This document shows, in pieces, positions 1 through 8,305 of a stretch of DNA of 64,000 nucleotides. The notes beneath the pieces were generated by a model. The model ran no database searches. It was not told where the DNA came from and was given only the letters and a program-made list of their open reading frames with translations. Positions within the stretch are counted from its first letter, which is position 1, and every line of letters starts with the position of its first letter. The position numbers and the translations under genes are program-made. This DNA comes from Streptomyces roseoverticillatus (GTDB lineage Bacteria; Actinomycetota; Actinomycetes; Streptomycetales; Streptomycetaceae). Location of the stretch: NCBI RefSeq assembly GCF_000719265.1, contig NZ_JOFL01000030.1, positions 1 through 64,000 on the forward strand. The letters are read 5' to 3'.

Positions 1-310
1 CGCACTCGGGGTGTGCCAGCACGGCCAGCGAGGATCCGTCGGAGACGGACATGATGAAGAGGAAGCCGCGCTCCATTTCGACCACGGTCTGGTTGACGGG
101 GCCGCCTTCGAAGATGCGGGAGGCTCCGGCGGTCAGTGAGGTCAGGCCGGAGGCAACGGCCGCCAGCTGGTCGGCGCGGTCCCTCGGGAACCCTTCGGAC
201 ATCGCCAGAAGGAGTCCGTCGGCGGAGACCACGACCGTGTGGGACACCCCTGGAGTGTTCTCCACGAAACTGGTGATCAACCAGTTCAGGTTCTGCGCCG
301 CCTGGCTCAT
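1..310 (-). CDS. cvnB: Roadblock/LC7 domain protein of a conservon (partial)
   Basis: The 3' end lies outside the window; about 103 codons are visible from an ATG at 308-310, and full-length relatives are near 137 residues. The visible protein starts MSQAAQNLNWLI and carries the roadblock pattern: an N-terminal helix, then VSADGLLLAMSEG, a helix rich in Asp and Ala, and a strand containing ERGFLFIMSVSDGSSLAVL. In Streptomyces conservons this small protein works with a CvnA sensor, a DUF742 protein and a Ras-like GTPase. It starts 9 bp after the cvnA stop, so the two are probably co-transcribed. The partner genes expected further left cannot be seen. Confidence 0.85.
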   Translation of the reverse strand, partial: MSQAAQNLNWLITSFVENTPGVSHTVVVSADGLLLAMSEGFPRDRADQLAAVASGLTSLTAGASRIFEGGPVNQTVVEMERGFLFIMSVSDGSSLAVLAHPEC

Positions 311-319
311 CGGACTCAA

Positions 320-3300
320 CTAACGCTCCTGCTGATAGGTGGGGTCAACGGTGTGGTTACCCGTGGACGAGGTGTTGCCGGCCTGACGACCCTGCTGGAT
401 GCCCCGGCGGAGGTTGGTCAGACGGCCGCGCACGTCGTCGGGCGCACGCGAGACCTGCGGGCCGATCTGCGGGACCGCCTGCGTCTCCGCGGTGCCGTCG
501 ACGAGGTTCGCGCGCGGGACGCGACGCGGCAGGCCGGAAGCGGTGGTGCCGCTCGAGGCGGGCTCGCGGACCTGCTCGGCCCGGCGCCAGCGCTCGTCGT
601 TGGGGGACTGGCGCCAGTTGTCGGCCGCGGGCTGCTGGGCCTGCTGGGCCTGAGGGGCCTGGCGGGTCTGCGGCACGGGGCGGGCCTGCGAGGGGCGGGT
701 CGGCCGGCTCGCCTGCGGGGCACGGGGCACGTCGCCGAGCGGACCGCGCTCCGCGTCCTGGAGGGACTGGCGCGGCTGACGCTTCGGCAGGCTCTCCGAG
801 GAGGGCGCCTGCGCGGCCTGCTCGGGCGCGGCGGCCTGCTCCTCGCCGGCGGCGCCCCGGAACCAGTTGGACTCCAGCTCCTCGAACAGCGGCGAGCTGT
901 GGCCGGCCTCACGCAGCGCCGGCCGGGCGAACTGACCGGTGGTGCTGGTCAGCGGGTCGTCGTCGGCTTCCGGCTGGGCGTGCTGACCGGACGTGCTGTT
1001 CGGCGTGTCGCCCTGCACGGGGCGGGCGTACTGGCCGGACGTGCTGTTGGGTGCCTCGCCGAGGGCGGGGCGGTCGTACTGGCCCGAGGTGCTGCCGGGG
1101 GTGTCGCCCTGCATGGGGCGGGCGTACTGGCCCGACGTGCTGTTCGGGGCGTCGACGGGGCGCGGGCGCTCGAACTGGCCCGTGCTGCCGGACGCGTCCG
1201 GACCCGCACCGATCGCCGGGAACTCGGCGGTGTCGCCGGGACCGGCGCTCGGCAGGGCCGCACGGGGCGCGGCCTGGGGCCCGGGGAACTGTCCCGTGCT
1301 CTCGATGTCCTCGTGACCGCGCGGCGTGTCCTGCGCGGAGCGCGAGGAGGCGTTGCCGGCGACCGGCCAGTCGTCCACGGGGGCGGCGGGCGGCGTCGGG
1401 GCCTGGGGCGCCTTGGGCGCGCCGGCGGACTGCTCGCTGCCCCAGCTCGGGGCCTGGCGGGCCGGGAGCTCGCCGGCGCCGTTGCCACGAACGGGCTGAC
1501 CGGGCTGACCGGGCCGGCCCTGCTGGTTCGGCTGCTGCTTGCGGCCGGGCTTGCCCGCCTGGGGAGCCTGGGGCGGCACCGCGGCGGGGCCGCCGTTGCC
1601 ACGGGTCGGCAGCGCGGGGCGGCCACCGCCACCCTGCGGAGGCGTCCGGTCCGCACCGCCGCGCGGCGAGGCGTCGAAGAGGCTGCCCGCGGCGGGGTTG
1701 GCACCGCCGCCGGGCGCCGGGACGGGACGCGCCGGCAGGCCGCCGTCGGGCGCACCCTGACGCGGGGGCAGCGCGGGGCGCTGCTGGCCACCGGCGGCCG
1801 GCACCTGCCGGCGCGGGGCGGAACCCGCGGGGCCGGCGTTCCCGCCGGGCAGACCGTTGCCGCCGGCCGGGGGCACGGCGCCGGGCATCGGCTTCTTGCC
1901 GCCCTGGGCGACGTCGACCGGCAGCATGACGAGCGCGGTCGTACCGCCCGAGTCGGACGGCCGGAGCTGGATGCGGATGCCGTGTCGCAGGGACAGGCGG
2001 CCGACCACGAACAGACCCATGCGCCGCGAGACCGAGACGTCCACGGTCGGCGGGCTGGCGAGCCGCTCGTTGATGGAGGCGAGGTCCTCCTGGGAGAGAC
2101 CGATGCCGGTGTCGTGGATCTCGACCAGCACCCGCCCGTCGGGCAGGGCGTGGCCGGTGACCTTGACCTTGGTCTGCGGGGAGGAGAACGAGGTCGCGTT
2201 CTCCAGCAGCTCGGCGAGGAGGTGCACGAGGTCGTTGACGACGCGGCCGGCGACCTCGGTCGGCGGCACGCCGCTCAGCTCGATGCGCTCGTACTGCTCC
2301 ACCTCGGACGCGGCGGCACGGAGCACGTCGACGAGCGGGACGGGGCGGGTCCACCGGCGGCCCGGCTCCTCACCCGCGAGGACGAGGAGGTTCTCGCCGT
2401 TACGGCGCATACGGGTCGCGAGGTGGTCGAGCTTGAACAGCGAGGACAGCTGGTCCGGGTCGGCCTCGCGGCTCTCGAGCTCGGAGATGAGCGAGAGCTG
2501 ACGCTGGATGAGGCCCTGGCTCCGGCGCGAGAGGTTGGTGAACATCGCGTTGACGTTGCCCCGCAGAAGGGCCTGCTCGGCGGCGAGGCGGACGGCCTCG
2601 CGGTGCACGTCGTCGAAGGCCGCGGCCACCTTGCCGATCTCGTCGAGGCTGTGCACGCCGACGGACTCCACGGACGTGTCGACGTCCTGCGGGTCGGTCT
2701 CGGAGAGCTGCTTGACGAGCTCGGGCAGACGGTCCTGGGCGACCCGCTGGGCGGTGTCCTGCAGGCGGCGCAGCGAGCGCACCATGGAGCGGGCCACGAC
2801 GAAGGCGCCGACGAGCGAGATGCCGAGGACGAGGATGATCAGGACACCGTTGATGATGGCGTCCTGCTGCGCGTCGTCACGCAGCTCGAGGGCCTTCTGC
2901 TCCATCTGGGAGAGCAGGGTCTGCTCGATCTTGGACATCTCGCCGAGCTTCACCGAGGCCTGGTCGTACCAGTCCTTGTAGGACTTCGGCTCGTTCTTGA
3001 TGCCGTTGTCCTTGGAGAAGACGCGGTCGGTGTACGTCTTGGCGGTCGTGATGTCCGCGTTGCCGCCGTTGATCGCCTGCAGCAGCTGCTGGGAGTCCGC
3101 GCCCCGGATGGCGGTGAAGCGGCGGATCGCCTCGTTCTCCGCGTCGTACGCCTCGCGGCCGTACTGCTGGTCGTTCGGGGAGAGGTACGGGCCCTTCTTG
3201 TTGGCGAGGGCGGCGCTGATCACGGCGCGCTGGATCGACGCGTACTCCTTGGCGGCGGAGAACGTCGCCAGCGCACGCGTGCTGGTGATCATGTCGGCGT

Positions 3301-3991
3301 TGCTGGTCGCCTGGGCCATGTCCTGGGACAGCGACAGCAGGGCGTTGATCAGGCCGTCGTAGTTGTTGACCGAACGGGCGATGTAGTCGCTCTGCTTCGG
3401 GTCGAACGAGTCCTGCCGGACCTGCTTGATCTTGTTCAGCTGCCGGGTGATGTCGACCAGGGTGGTCTGCACGCCGACCATCGTGGGGTCGGTCGGCTTC
3501 ACGCCCCGGGTGGCCCCGTTGAAGGCGTCGATCGCCTGGTTGGTCTTCTCCTGCGACGCGACCACGGCGTCGTCGCCGGGGTTGCCGTCCGTCTTCGGAC
3601 CCGCGGACCGGTCGCGCTCCTCCTGGAGCGCGTTGGCGAGCTGGGTCGCCTTGCCGGTCATGTCCGTGAGGAGCTTCATGTGGTCGAGCTGGTCGACGTT
3701 GGTGAGCGCGTCGTTGATGCGCAGGCCACCCAGGGTCGTCGCGGCGACGACGGGCAGGGCCAGCAGGGAGACGAGGCGCGTACTGATTCGCCAGTTGCGC
3801 AGGGCTATTCGTGAGCCCGGCCCGCTCGGCAGCTTGGCCTTGTTCGCCTTGGCCTTCGCCTTTGACGTGGCCTGCGGCCGGTCGGCGGATCCTTCGCCGG
3901 CCTGCCCATCGGCGGACGGGCCGCGGTCGGTCGCACCGCGCGGCTCCGGCTCCGCCGCAGCGCTGCCATCCCTCTTGAAACGTCCCTGCAC
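320..3991 (-). CDS. cvnA: CvnA-type nitrate/nitrite-sensor-domain histidine kinase-like protein
   Basis: Membrane sensor of a conservon, about 1,223 residues. After a basic, low-complexity N-terminus come a first membrane segment (about 67-90), an extracytoplasmic NIT-type sensing region (about 90-370), a second membrane segment (about 377-400), HAMP, and a GHKL ATPase with an N-box reading LLAELLENATSF near residue 598 and a G box DTGIGLS. The last 500 residues are Pro/Gly/Gln-rich and disordered, including about five 16-residue STSGQ repeats. I see no canonical phospho-accepting H-box, as is usual for this family, which probably signals through the roadblock and GTPase partners. The GTG at 3991 begins VQGRFKRDGS and is preferred; the open frame continues to 4147, but the extra residues do not look coding. 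The symbol follows S. coelicolor cvn1. Confidence 0.88.
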   Translation of the reverse strand: MQGRFKRDGSAAAEPEPRGATDRGPSADGQAGEGSADRPQATSKAKAKANKAKLPSGPGSRIALRNWRISTRLVSLLALPVVAATTLGGLRINDALTNVDQLDHMKLLTDMTGKATQLANALQEERDRSAGPKTDGNPGDDAVVASQEKTNQAIDAFNGATRGVKPTDPTMVGVQTTLVDITRQLNKIKQVRQDSFDPKQSDYIARSVNNYDGLINALLSLSQDMAQATSNADMITSTRALATFSAAKEYASIQRAVISAALANKKGPYLSPNDQQYGREAYDAENEAIRRFTAIRGADSQQLLQAINGGNADITTAKTYTDRVFSKDNGIKNEPKSYKDWYDQASVKLGEMSKIEQTLLSQMEQKALELRDDAQQDAIINGVLIILVLGISLVGAFVVARSMVRSLRRLQDTAQRVAQDRLPELVKQLSETDPQDVDTSVESVGVHSLDEIGKVAAAFDDVHREAVRLAAEQALLRGNVNAMFTNLSRRSQGLIQRQLSLISELESREADPDQLSSLFKLDHLATRMRRNGENLLVLAGEEPGRRWTRPVPLVDVLRAAASEVEQYERIELSGVPPTEVAGRVVNDLVHLLAELLENATSFSSPQTKVKVTGHALPDGRVLVEIHDTGIGLSQEDLASINERLASPPTVDVSVSRRMGLFVVGRLSLRHGIRIQLRPSDSGGTTALVMLPVDVAQGGKKPMPGAVPPAGGNGLPGGNAGPAGSAPRRQVPAAGGQQRPALPPRQGAPDGGLPARPVPAPGGGANPAAGSLFDASPRGGADRTPPQGGGGRPALPTRGNGGPAAVPPQAPQAGKPGRKQQPNQQGRPGQPGQPVRGNGAGELPARQAPSWGSEQSAGAPKAPQAPTPPAAPVDDWPVAGNASSRSAQDTPRGHEDIESTGQFPGPQAAPRAALPSAGPGDTAEFPAIGAGPDASGSTGQFERPRPVDAPNSTSGQYARPMQGDTPGSTSGQYDRPALGEAPNSTSGQYARPVQGDTPNSTSGQHAQPEADDDPLTSTTGQFARPALREAGHSSPLFEELESNWFRGAAGEEQAAAPEQAAQAPSSESLPKRQPRQSLQDAERGPLGDVPRAPQASRPTRPSQARPVPQTRQAPQAQQAQQPAADNWRQSPNDERWRRAEQVREPASSGTTASGLPRRVPRANLVDGTAETQAVPQIGPQVSRAPDDVRGRLTNLRRGIQQGRQAGNTSSTGNHTVDPTYQQER

Positions 3992-4476
3992 TAGCGTCGC
4001 AACCTCTGGACCAGGCGCCCCGCCGGTAGAAGACGGGACGGTGTCGAGTCGTGGGGGGACCGCGGTTGCCCCCTGGCGGTCCGTGGAATTCCAGCACAGT
4101 GCCAGATCTCCAACAAGGCCGGTGCACCCCACCCGCTCCGGCATCACGCTCAGTGCCGGAATTCGTCACGGGGCGTAGAGGACCAGGGCCTTTATAAGGG
4201 GCGTATGGGGACAGACCTCTGGGTCGGCGAGGAGGTCGACCGGGTGTCCCAGATTCCATGATCAGGAGCGGAACGTCAGGTTCAGCCCTGCAATGTCCGT
4301 TTCGTGAGCGCCGAACGGCCGCCCGGTTTGCGGCATATTTCGTCGCACTCGTGAGCAAACTCACAAGCGAGTCAGGACTTCTCCCGCGGACGCGTGGGGA
4401 TAGGCGCGCCTAGCCTGGTCCTTTACACAGGCCGCGAGAACGACCAGCGCACCACGACACCGCGAGGCAGTAAGTG
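3992..4476. other. Intergenic region between divergent cvnA and a small gene
   Basis: No convincing gene lies in these 485 bp. They must hold promoters for cvnA (leftward) and the small gene at 4477 (rightward). A short inverted repeat, GTGAG and CTCAC separated by caaa, lies near 4352-4365 and could be an operator. I see no clear -35/-10 pair. Confidence 0.4.
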
Positions 4477-4695
4477 ATGACCACGACGACGAAGCTGACG
4501 TCCCGGAATGCGACCCCGAAGGCGAACCGGAAGACCGCCAACCCGCGCCGCACCACGCTCGTCCACCTCGACGACAGCGCCTCCCTGCGGATCGCCGAGG
4601 CCGTCGCCCACGCCACCGAGCTCCCCCCGGTCACCGCGAACCCGCGCCGCACCGTCCTCATGACGGCTCCGGTCATCGTCCTTCCCCAGGACTGA
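4477..4695 (+). CDS. Small conserved-looking protein of unknown function with an internal repeat
   Basis: A 72-residue Thr-, Arg- and Ala-rich protein starting MTTTTKLTSRN. I do not recognise a family. The heptapeptide TANPRRT occurs twice, at residues 20-26 and 53-59, each followed by a short hydrophobic stretch (TLVHL, VLMTA), so the protein looks like two copies of one motif around a central helix (about 34-47). It has no signal peptide or membrane segment. The ATG at 4477 is preferred over the GTG at 4474 because GAGG at 4464-4467 is better spaced. It is followed at once by a complex repeat structure (4715-4829) that probably ends its transcript. Confidence 0.6.
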   Translation: MTTTTKLTSRNATPKANRKTANPRRTTLVHLDDSASLRIAEAVAHATELPPVTANPRRTVLMTAPVIVLPQD

Positions 4696-4714
4696 TCTCA
4701 CCGGGCTCTTCCTC

Positions 4715-4829
4715 TTGAGGAGCCCCTTGTGCGGTCCCGTTGAGGAGCCCCTTGTGTAGTCCCGGCCGGGACTACACACCAGGACCACAAAAGGGGCTCC
4801 CCACACCAGGACCACAAAAGGGGCTCCCC
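4715..4829. repeat. Nested direct and inverted repeat (terminator or cruciform-like)
   Basis: Two 25-bp tandem copies (4715-4739 and 4740-4764) carry GGAGCCCCTTGTG. A perfect 26-bp palindrome follows (4753-4778, core GTAGTCCCGG/CCGGGACTAC). Then come two identical, directly abutting 27-bp copies (4776-4802 and 4803-4829) ending in ACAAAAGGGGCTCC, which is nearly the reverse complement of the left units. In effect a tandem duplication has been inverted about a palindromic centre. Any left copy can pair with any right copy, so RNA from the region folds into a long hairpin. Terminator function for the small upstream gene is inferred. Confidence 0.8.
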
Positions 4830-4997
4830 GTGAAAGCCGCGCACAATCCGGCCCGCGGCGGATCCGAGCGTCCCGTAGAGACTCGGCCTGCCCGTAGGGC
4901 CCGCCCTGCCCCGGTGGAGCCGCCCGGCGGCCCGCGGCCCCCGCGATAGCCTGGGGTGTCAGACTCCGGCCGGATCAGATAGGGGCAAAAGCTTCCC

Positions 4998-5780
4998 GTG
5001 CGCATCGCCAGGTTCTCCATCGACGGCAACGTCGGCTACGGCGTCGTGGAGGGGGACGCCGCCACAGAAGGCGGCCCCGTCCTCGACATCATCAAGGGCA
5101 TCCCCTACGGCGACTTCGAGCGCTCCGGCACCAAGGTCCCGCTGGACAAGGTCCGGCTGCTCTCGCCCGTCCTGCCCAGCAAGGTCGTGGCCATCGGCCG
5201 CAACTACGCGGAGCACGCCGCCGAGCTCGGCAACGAGGTCGGCGACCTCCCCGTGGCCTTCCTCAAGCCCTCCACCTCGGTGATCGGCCCCGGCGGCGCC
5301 ATCGAGTACCCCTCCTTCTCCAGCGAGCTGCACCACGAGGCCGAGCTGGCCGTCGTCATCGGCCGCATGTGCCGCGAGGTCCCGCGCGAGCGCGTCAAGG
5401 ACGTCATCCTCGGCTACACCTGCGCCAACGACGTCACCGCGCGCGACGCCCAGCAGCGCGAGAAGCAGTGGGCCCGCGCCAAGGGCTTCGACACCTCCTG
5501 CCCGCTCGGCCCCTGGATCGAGACCGAGCTCGACCCGGGCGACCTCGGGATCATGTGCACGGTCAACGGCGAACAGCGCCAGCTGGGCCGCACGGGCGAC
5601 ATGGTGCGCTCCATCGAGGACCTGATCGTCCACATCACCGAGGCGATGACGCTGCTCCCCGGCGACGTCGTCCTCACGGGCACCCCGGCCGGAGTCGGAC
5701 CGCTCAACGTCGGCGACGAGGTCGCCGTCACCATCGAAGGCATCGGCACTCTCACCAACAAGGTGATCAAGCGTGGCTAA
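4998..5780 (+). CDS. Fumarylacetoacetate hydrolase (FAH) family protein
   Basis: A 260-residue soluble enzyme of the FAH superfamily, whose members cleave or decarboxylate 2-oxo acids in aromatic degradation or act as acylpyruvases. The core reads [15 protein letters not shown] around residues 61-75, then a metal-site region with [11 protein letters not shown], where the two Glu are typical divalent-metal ligands. [13 protein letters not shown] and [16 protein letters not shown] are the conserved C-terminal motifs. The true substrate cannot be read from sequence. Start is GTG at 4998 ([11 protein letters not shown]) with only a distant AGGGG. The gene overlaps gltX by 8 bp, so the two are translationally coupled, a linkage I recall as common in Streptomyces. 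Confidence 0.9.
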   Translation: MRIARFSIDGNVGYGVVEGDAATEGGPVLDIIKGIPYGDFERSGTKVPLDKVRLLSPVLPSKVVAIGRNYAEHAAELGNEVGDLPVAFLKPSTSVIGPGGAIEYPSFSSELHHEAELAVVIGRMCREVPRERVKDVILGYTCANDVTARDAQQREKQWARAKGFDTSCPLGPWIETELDPGDLGIMCTVNGEQRQLGRTGDMVRSIEDLIVHITEAMTLLPGDVVLTGTPAGVGPLNVGDEVAVTIEGIGTLTNKVIKRG

Positions 5781-7293
5781 CGCGAACTCCCCCAAGCTCT
5801 CGACTTCGCTCGAGCAGGGGGTACCCCCCCGCGTACGGTTCTGTCCCTCCCCGACCGGCAACCCCCACGTGGGCCTGGTCCGCACCGCCCTCTTCAACTG
5901 GGCGTTCGCCCGCCACCACGGCGGCACCCTGGTCTTCCGCATCGAGGACACCGACGCGGCGCGCGACTCCGAGGAGTCGTACGAGCAGCTCCTGGACTCG
6001 ATGCGCTGGCTGGGCTTCGACTGGGACGAGGGCCCCGAGATCGGCGGCCCCCACGCGCCGTACCGCCAGTCGCAGCGCATGGACATCTACAAGGACGTCG
6101 CGCAGAAGCTCCTGGACGGCGGCTACGCCTACCGCTGCTACTGCACCGCCGAGGAGCTCGACGAGCGCCGCGAGGCCGCCCGCGCCGCCGGCAGGCCCTC
6201 CGGCTACGACGGCAAGTGCCGCGTCGTCACGCCCGAGCAGCAGGCGGCGTACGAGGCCGAGGGCCGCCCCTCCATCGTGCGCTTCCGGATGCCCGACGAG
6301 GCCGTCACCTTCACCGACCTCGTCCGCGGCGAGCTGACCTTCACCCCGGAGAACGTGCCGGACTACGGCATCGTCCGGGCCAACGGCGCGCCGCTCTACA
6401 CGCTGGTCAACCCCGTCGACGACGCGCTGATGGAGATCACCCACGTCCTGCGCGGCGAGGACCTGCTCTCCTCCACGCCCCGGCAGATCGCCCTCTACAA
6501 GGCGCTGATCGAGCTGGGCGTCGCCAAGACCGTCCCGGAGTTCGGCCACCTGCCGTACGTGATGGGCGAGGGCAACAAGAAGCTCTCCAAGCGCGACCCG
6601 CAGGCCTCCCTCAACCTCTACCGGGAGCGCGGCTTCCTCCCGGCCGGCCTGCTGAACTACCTCTCGCTCCTGGGCTGGTCGCTCTCCGCCGACCAGGACA
6701 TCTTCTCGATGGACGAGATGGTCGCGGCCTTCGACATCAAGGACGTCAACGCCAACCCGGCCCGCTTCGACCTCAAGAAGGCCGAGGCGATCAACGCCGA
6801 CCACATCCGGCAGCTGGACGTGAAGGCGTTCGCCGAGGCCTGCGAGCCCTGGCTGCGGGCGCCCCACGCGCCCTGGGCGCCCGAGGCCTTCGACCGGGCC
6901 GCCTGGGAGGCCATCGCGCCCCACGCGCAGACCCGCCTCACGGTCCTCTCCGACATCACCGCCAACGTCGACTTCCTCTTCCTGGAGGAGCCGGCCGAGG
7001 ACGAGGCGTCCTGGGCCAAGGCGATGAAGGAGGGCTCGGACGCCCTGCTGCGCACGGCCCGCGAAAAGCTCGGGGACCTCCAGGGTGCTGCGTGGACCGC
7101 CGACGCCATCAAGGCCGCCGTCGTCGCCGCCGGCGAGGAGCACGGCCTGAAGCTCGGCAAGGCCCAGGCGCCCGTCCGCGTCGCCGTCACCGGCCGTACG
7201 GTCGGCCTGCCGCTGTTCGAGTCCCTGGAGATCCTGGGACGCGAGCGCACGCTCACCCGCGTCGACGCCGCGCTGGCCAAGCTCACCGCCTGA
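5773..7293 (+). CDS. gltX: Glutamyl-tRNA synthetase
   Basis: Class I aminoacyl-tRNA synthetase charging tRNA-Glu. Because streptomycetes are known to lack GlnRS, it is expected to be non-discriminating and also to misacylate tRNA-Gln for GatCAB. It has 506 residues. The HIGH-type motif [10 protein letters not shown] lies at about 25-34 and the KMSKS-type KLSKR at 270-274; the C-terminal anticodon-binding helical domain is complete. Start is GTG at 5773, inside the end of the FAH gene. The first 18 residues include [14 protein letters not shown], encoded by a repeat element at 5787-5829 that homologues I recall lack (they run almost directly into [10 protein letters not shown]). A strong terminator follows at 7326-7363. 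Confidence 0.97.
   Translation: MANANSPKLSTSLEQGVPPRVRFCPSPTGNPHVGLVRTALFNWAFARHHGGTLVFRIEDTDAARDSEESYEQLLDSMRWLGFDWDEGPEIGGPHAPYRQSQRMDIYKDVAQKLLDGGYAYRCYCTAEELDERREAARAAGRPSGYDGKCRVVTPEQQAAYEAEGRPSIVRFRMPDEAVTFTDLVRGELTFTPENVPDYGIVRANGAPLYTLVNPVDDALMEITHVLRGEDLLSSTPRQIALYKALIELGVAKTVPEFGHLPYVMGEGNKKLSKRDPQASLNLYRERGFLPAGLLNYLSLLGWSLSADQDIFSMDEMVAAFDIKDVNANPARFDLKKAEAINADHIRQLDVKAFAEACEPWLRAPHAPWAPEAFDRAAWEAIAPHAQTRLTVLSDITANVDFLFLEEPAEDEASWAKAMKEGSDALLRTAREKLGDLQGAAWTADAIKAAVVAAGEEHGLKLGKAQAPVRVAVTGRTVGLPLFESLEILGRERTLTRVDAALAKLTA
5787..5829. repeat. Streptomyces-type interspersed palindromic repeat inside gltX
   Basis: About 43 bp made of CCCCC, GCTCTCGA, a short loop, TCGAGC and GGGGGTACCCCC. 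The outer C and G runs and the inner GCTC(T)CGA/TCGAGC pair to form a stem, and GGGGGTACCCCC is itself palindromic. I recall closely similar elements in many Streptomyces intergenic regions. Here it is read in frame as residues about 5-19 of GltX. Confidence 0.7.
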
Positions 7294-7325
7294 CGCGCCT
7301 GACGCGCCCGTCGCAGGGCGCCCCA

Positions 7326-7363
7326 CGGGGCCCGGCAGCCTCACCCGAGGCTGCCGGGCCCCG
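7326..7363 (+). terminator. Strong hairpin terminator after gltX
   Basis: Perfect 17-bp stem: the arm at 7326-7342 (containing GGGGCCCGGCAGCCTC) pairs with 7347-7363 around the loop ACCC. There is no long U-tract, as is common for actinomycete terminators. It separates gltX from the tRNA operon. Confidence 0.85.
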
Positions 7364-7392
7364 TCGCGTTTGCGCGGGGGCATCTATCGATT

Positions 7393-7421
7393 TTGGCGCC
7401 CCGTCCTCCTTCGGGTAATGT
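7393..7421 (+). promoter_or_regulatory. Promoter of the tRNA operon
   Basis: TTGGCG (7393-7398) and TAATGT (7416-7421) are separated by exactly 17 bp, a good match to a principal-sigma (HrdB-type) promoter. It lies about 85 bp before the first tRNA, with no other gene between. Confidence 0.65.
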
Positions 7422-7506
7422 TCTTCCTGCGCCGCCCGAGAGGGCCGAGAGGCCGGAGCGGAGGGCGCAAGCCGGACAAGCCCCCCTGAGGGGGGTGGAG
7501 TTACGG

Positions 7507-7578
7507 TGGGGTATGGTGTAATTGGCAGCACGAGGGTTTCTGGTTCCCTTAGTCTAGGTTCGAGTCCTGGTACCCCAG
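7507..7578 (+). tRNA. tRNA-Gln(CTG)
   Basis: 72-nt cloverleaf. The acceptor arm TGGGGTA (7507-7513) pairs with TACCCCA (7571-7577). Anticodon CTG is at 7540-7542, and the T-arm contains GGTTCGAGTCC. The discriminator is G at 7578; the CCA end is not encoded. Confidence 0.95.
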
Positions 7579-7660
7579 CAAGAGAAATTCTTCGCGGAAA
7601 TTCTCTCGCAAATCTACTGATAAAGTAGAAAGCGCGCGAAAGCGCAAAAGCGAAGTGCAA

Positions 7661-7733
7661 GCCCCCGTTGTGTAGCGGCCTAGCACGCCGCCCTCTCAAG
7701 GCGGTAGCGCCGGTTCGAATCCGGTCGGGGGTA
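7661..7733 (+). tRNA. tRNA-Glu(CTC), copy 1
   Basis: 73-nt cloverleaf. The acceptor GCCCCCG pairs with CGGGGGT, the anticodon loop is CTCTCAA (anticodon CTC) between CCGCC and GGCGG, and the T-arm contains GGTTCGAATCC. The discriminator is A. It is identical to the two other Glu copies in this cluster. Confidence 0.95.
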
Positions 7734-7772
7734 CAGATTTCCAATCAGGGGGACCTGAAGGAGATCGCTAGG

Positions 7773-7845
7773 GCCCCCGTTGTGTAGCGGCCTAGCACGC
7801 CGCCCTCTCAAGGCGGTAGCGCCGGTTCGAATCCGGTCGGGGGTA
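7773..7845 (+). tRNA. tRNA-Glu(CTC), copy 2
   Basis: Same sequence as the copy at 7661-7733, 39 bp further on. CCA is not encoded. Confidence 0.95.
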
Positions 7846-7863
7846 CTGGTTATAAAACCACCA

Positions 7864-7935
7864 TGGGCTATGGTGTAATTGGCAGCACGAGTGATTCTGG
7901 TTCATTTAGTCTAGGTTCGAGTCCTGGTAGCCCAG
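7864..7935 (+). tRNA. tRNA-Gln(CTG), second isodecoder
   Basis: 72-nt cloverleaf with acceptor TGGGCTA/TAGCCCA and anticodon CTG. It differs from the first tRNA-Gln in the acceptor stem (GC instead of GG at positions 4-5) and in the anticodon stem (AGTGA/TCATT instead of AGGGT/TCCCT), so it is an isodecoder, not a recent duplicate. Confidence 0.93.
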
Positions 7936-7977
7936 CGCAGATTGCTTTTTGAGTCTGCAGAGCAAAATAAAAAGCAA

Positions 7978-8050
7978 GCCCCCGTTGTGTAGCGGCCTAG
8001 CACGCCGCCCTCTCAAGGCGGTAGCGCCGGTTCGAATCCGGTCGGGGGTA
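7978..8050 (+). tRNA. tRNA-Glu(CTC), copy 3
   Basis: Identical to the other two tRNA-Glu genes of the cluster; last gene of the operon, 12 bp before the terminator. Confidence 0.95.
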
Positions 8051-8062
8051 CCACAGGAGAGA

Positions 8063-8093
8063 ATGCCTCCCGCATACGCGGGGGGCATTTTTT
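8063..8093 (+). terminator. Rho-independent terminator of the tRNA operon
   Basis: ATGCCTCCCGC (8063-8073), loop ATAC, GCGGGGGGCAT (8078-8088), followed by a run of six T. It is among the few terminators in the window with a classical U-tract. Confidence 0.9.
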
Positions 8094-8305
8094 CATGCGG
8101 CCTTCCGCGCACCCCGGCCCCGCCCGATAATCCCCCCATGGCCCATCCCAGCGGCGGCCGCTGCCGGCCCCGCCGCGCCACGAAGCCCTGCCCGCCGCGG
8201 AGTTCGGGCGCCGGCGGGACGCAGGAGCTGCGTCACCACGACATCCGCCGCCGAGAGCCCGCCGCGCAGGACGCCTCCGCAGCGGCCCATTCCAGGAGCG
8301 TCGAA

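Noticed and set aside
239..3814. Very long open frame (1,191 residues) on the plus strand opposite cvnA
   Set aside because: GC-rich genomes leave antisense frames open. The product is Arg/Gly/Leu-biased without a domain, while the minus-strand CvnA has clear domains.
7507..8050. tRNA cluster as an attachment site for an integrated element
   Set aside because: No integrase, excisionase or tRNA 3'-end duplication is seen on either side; flanking genes match the expected chromosomal order.
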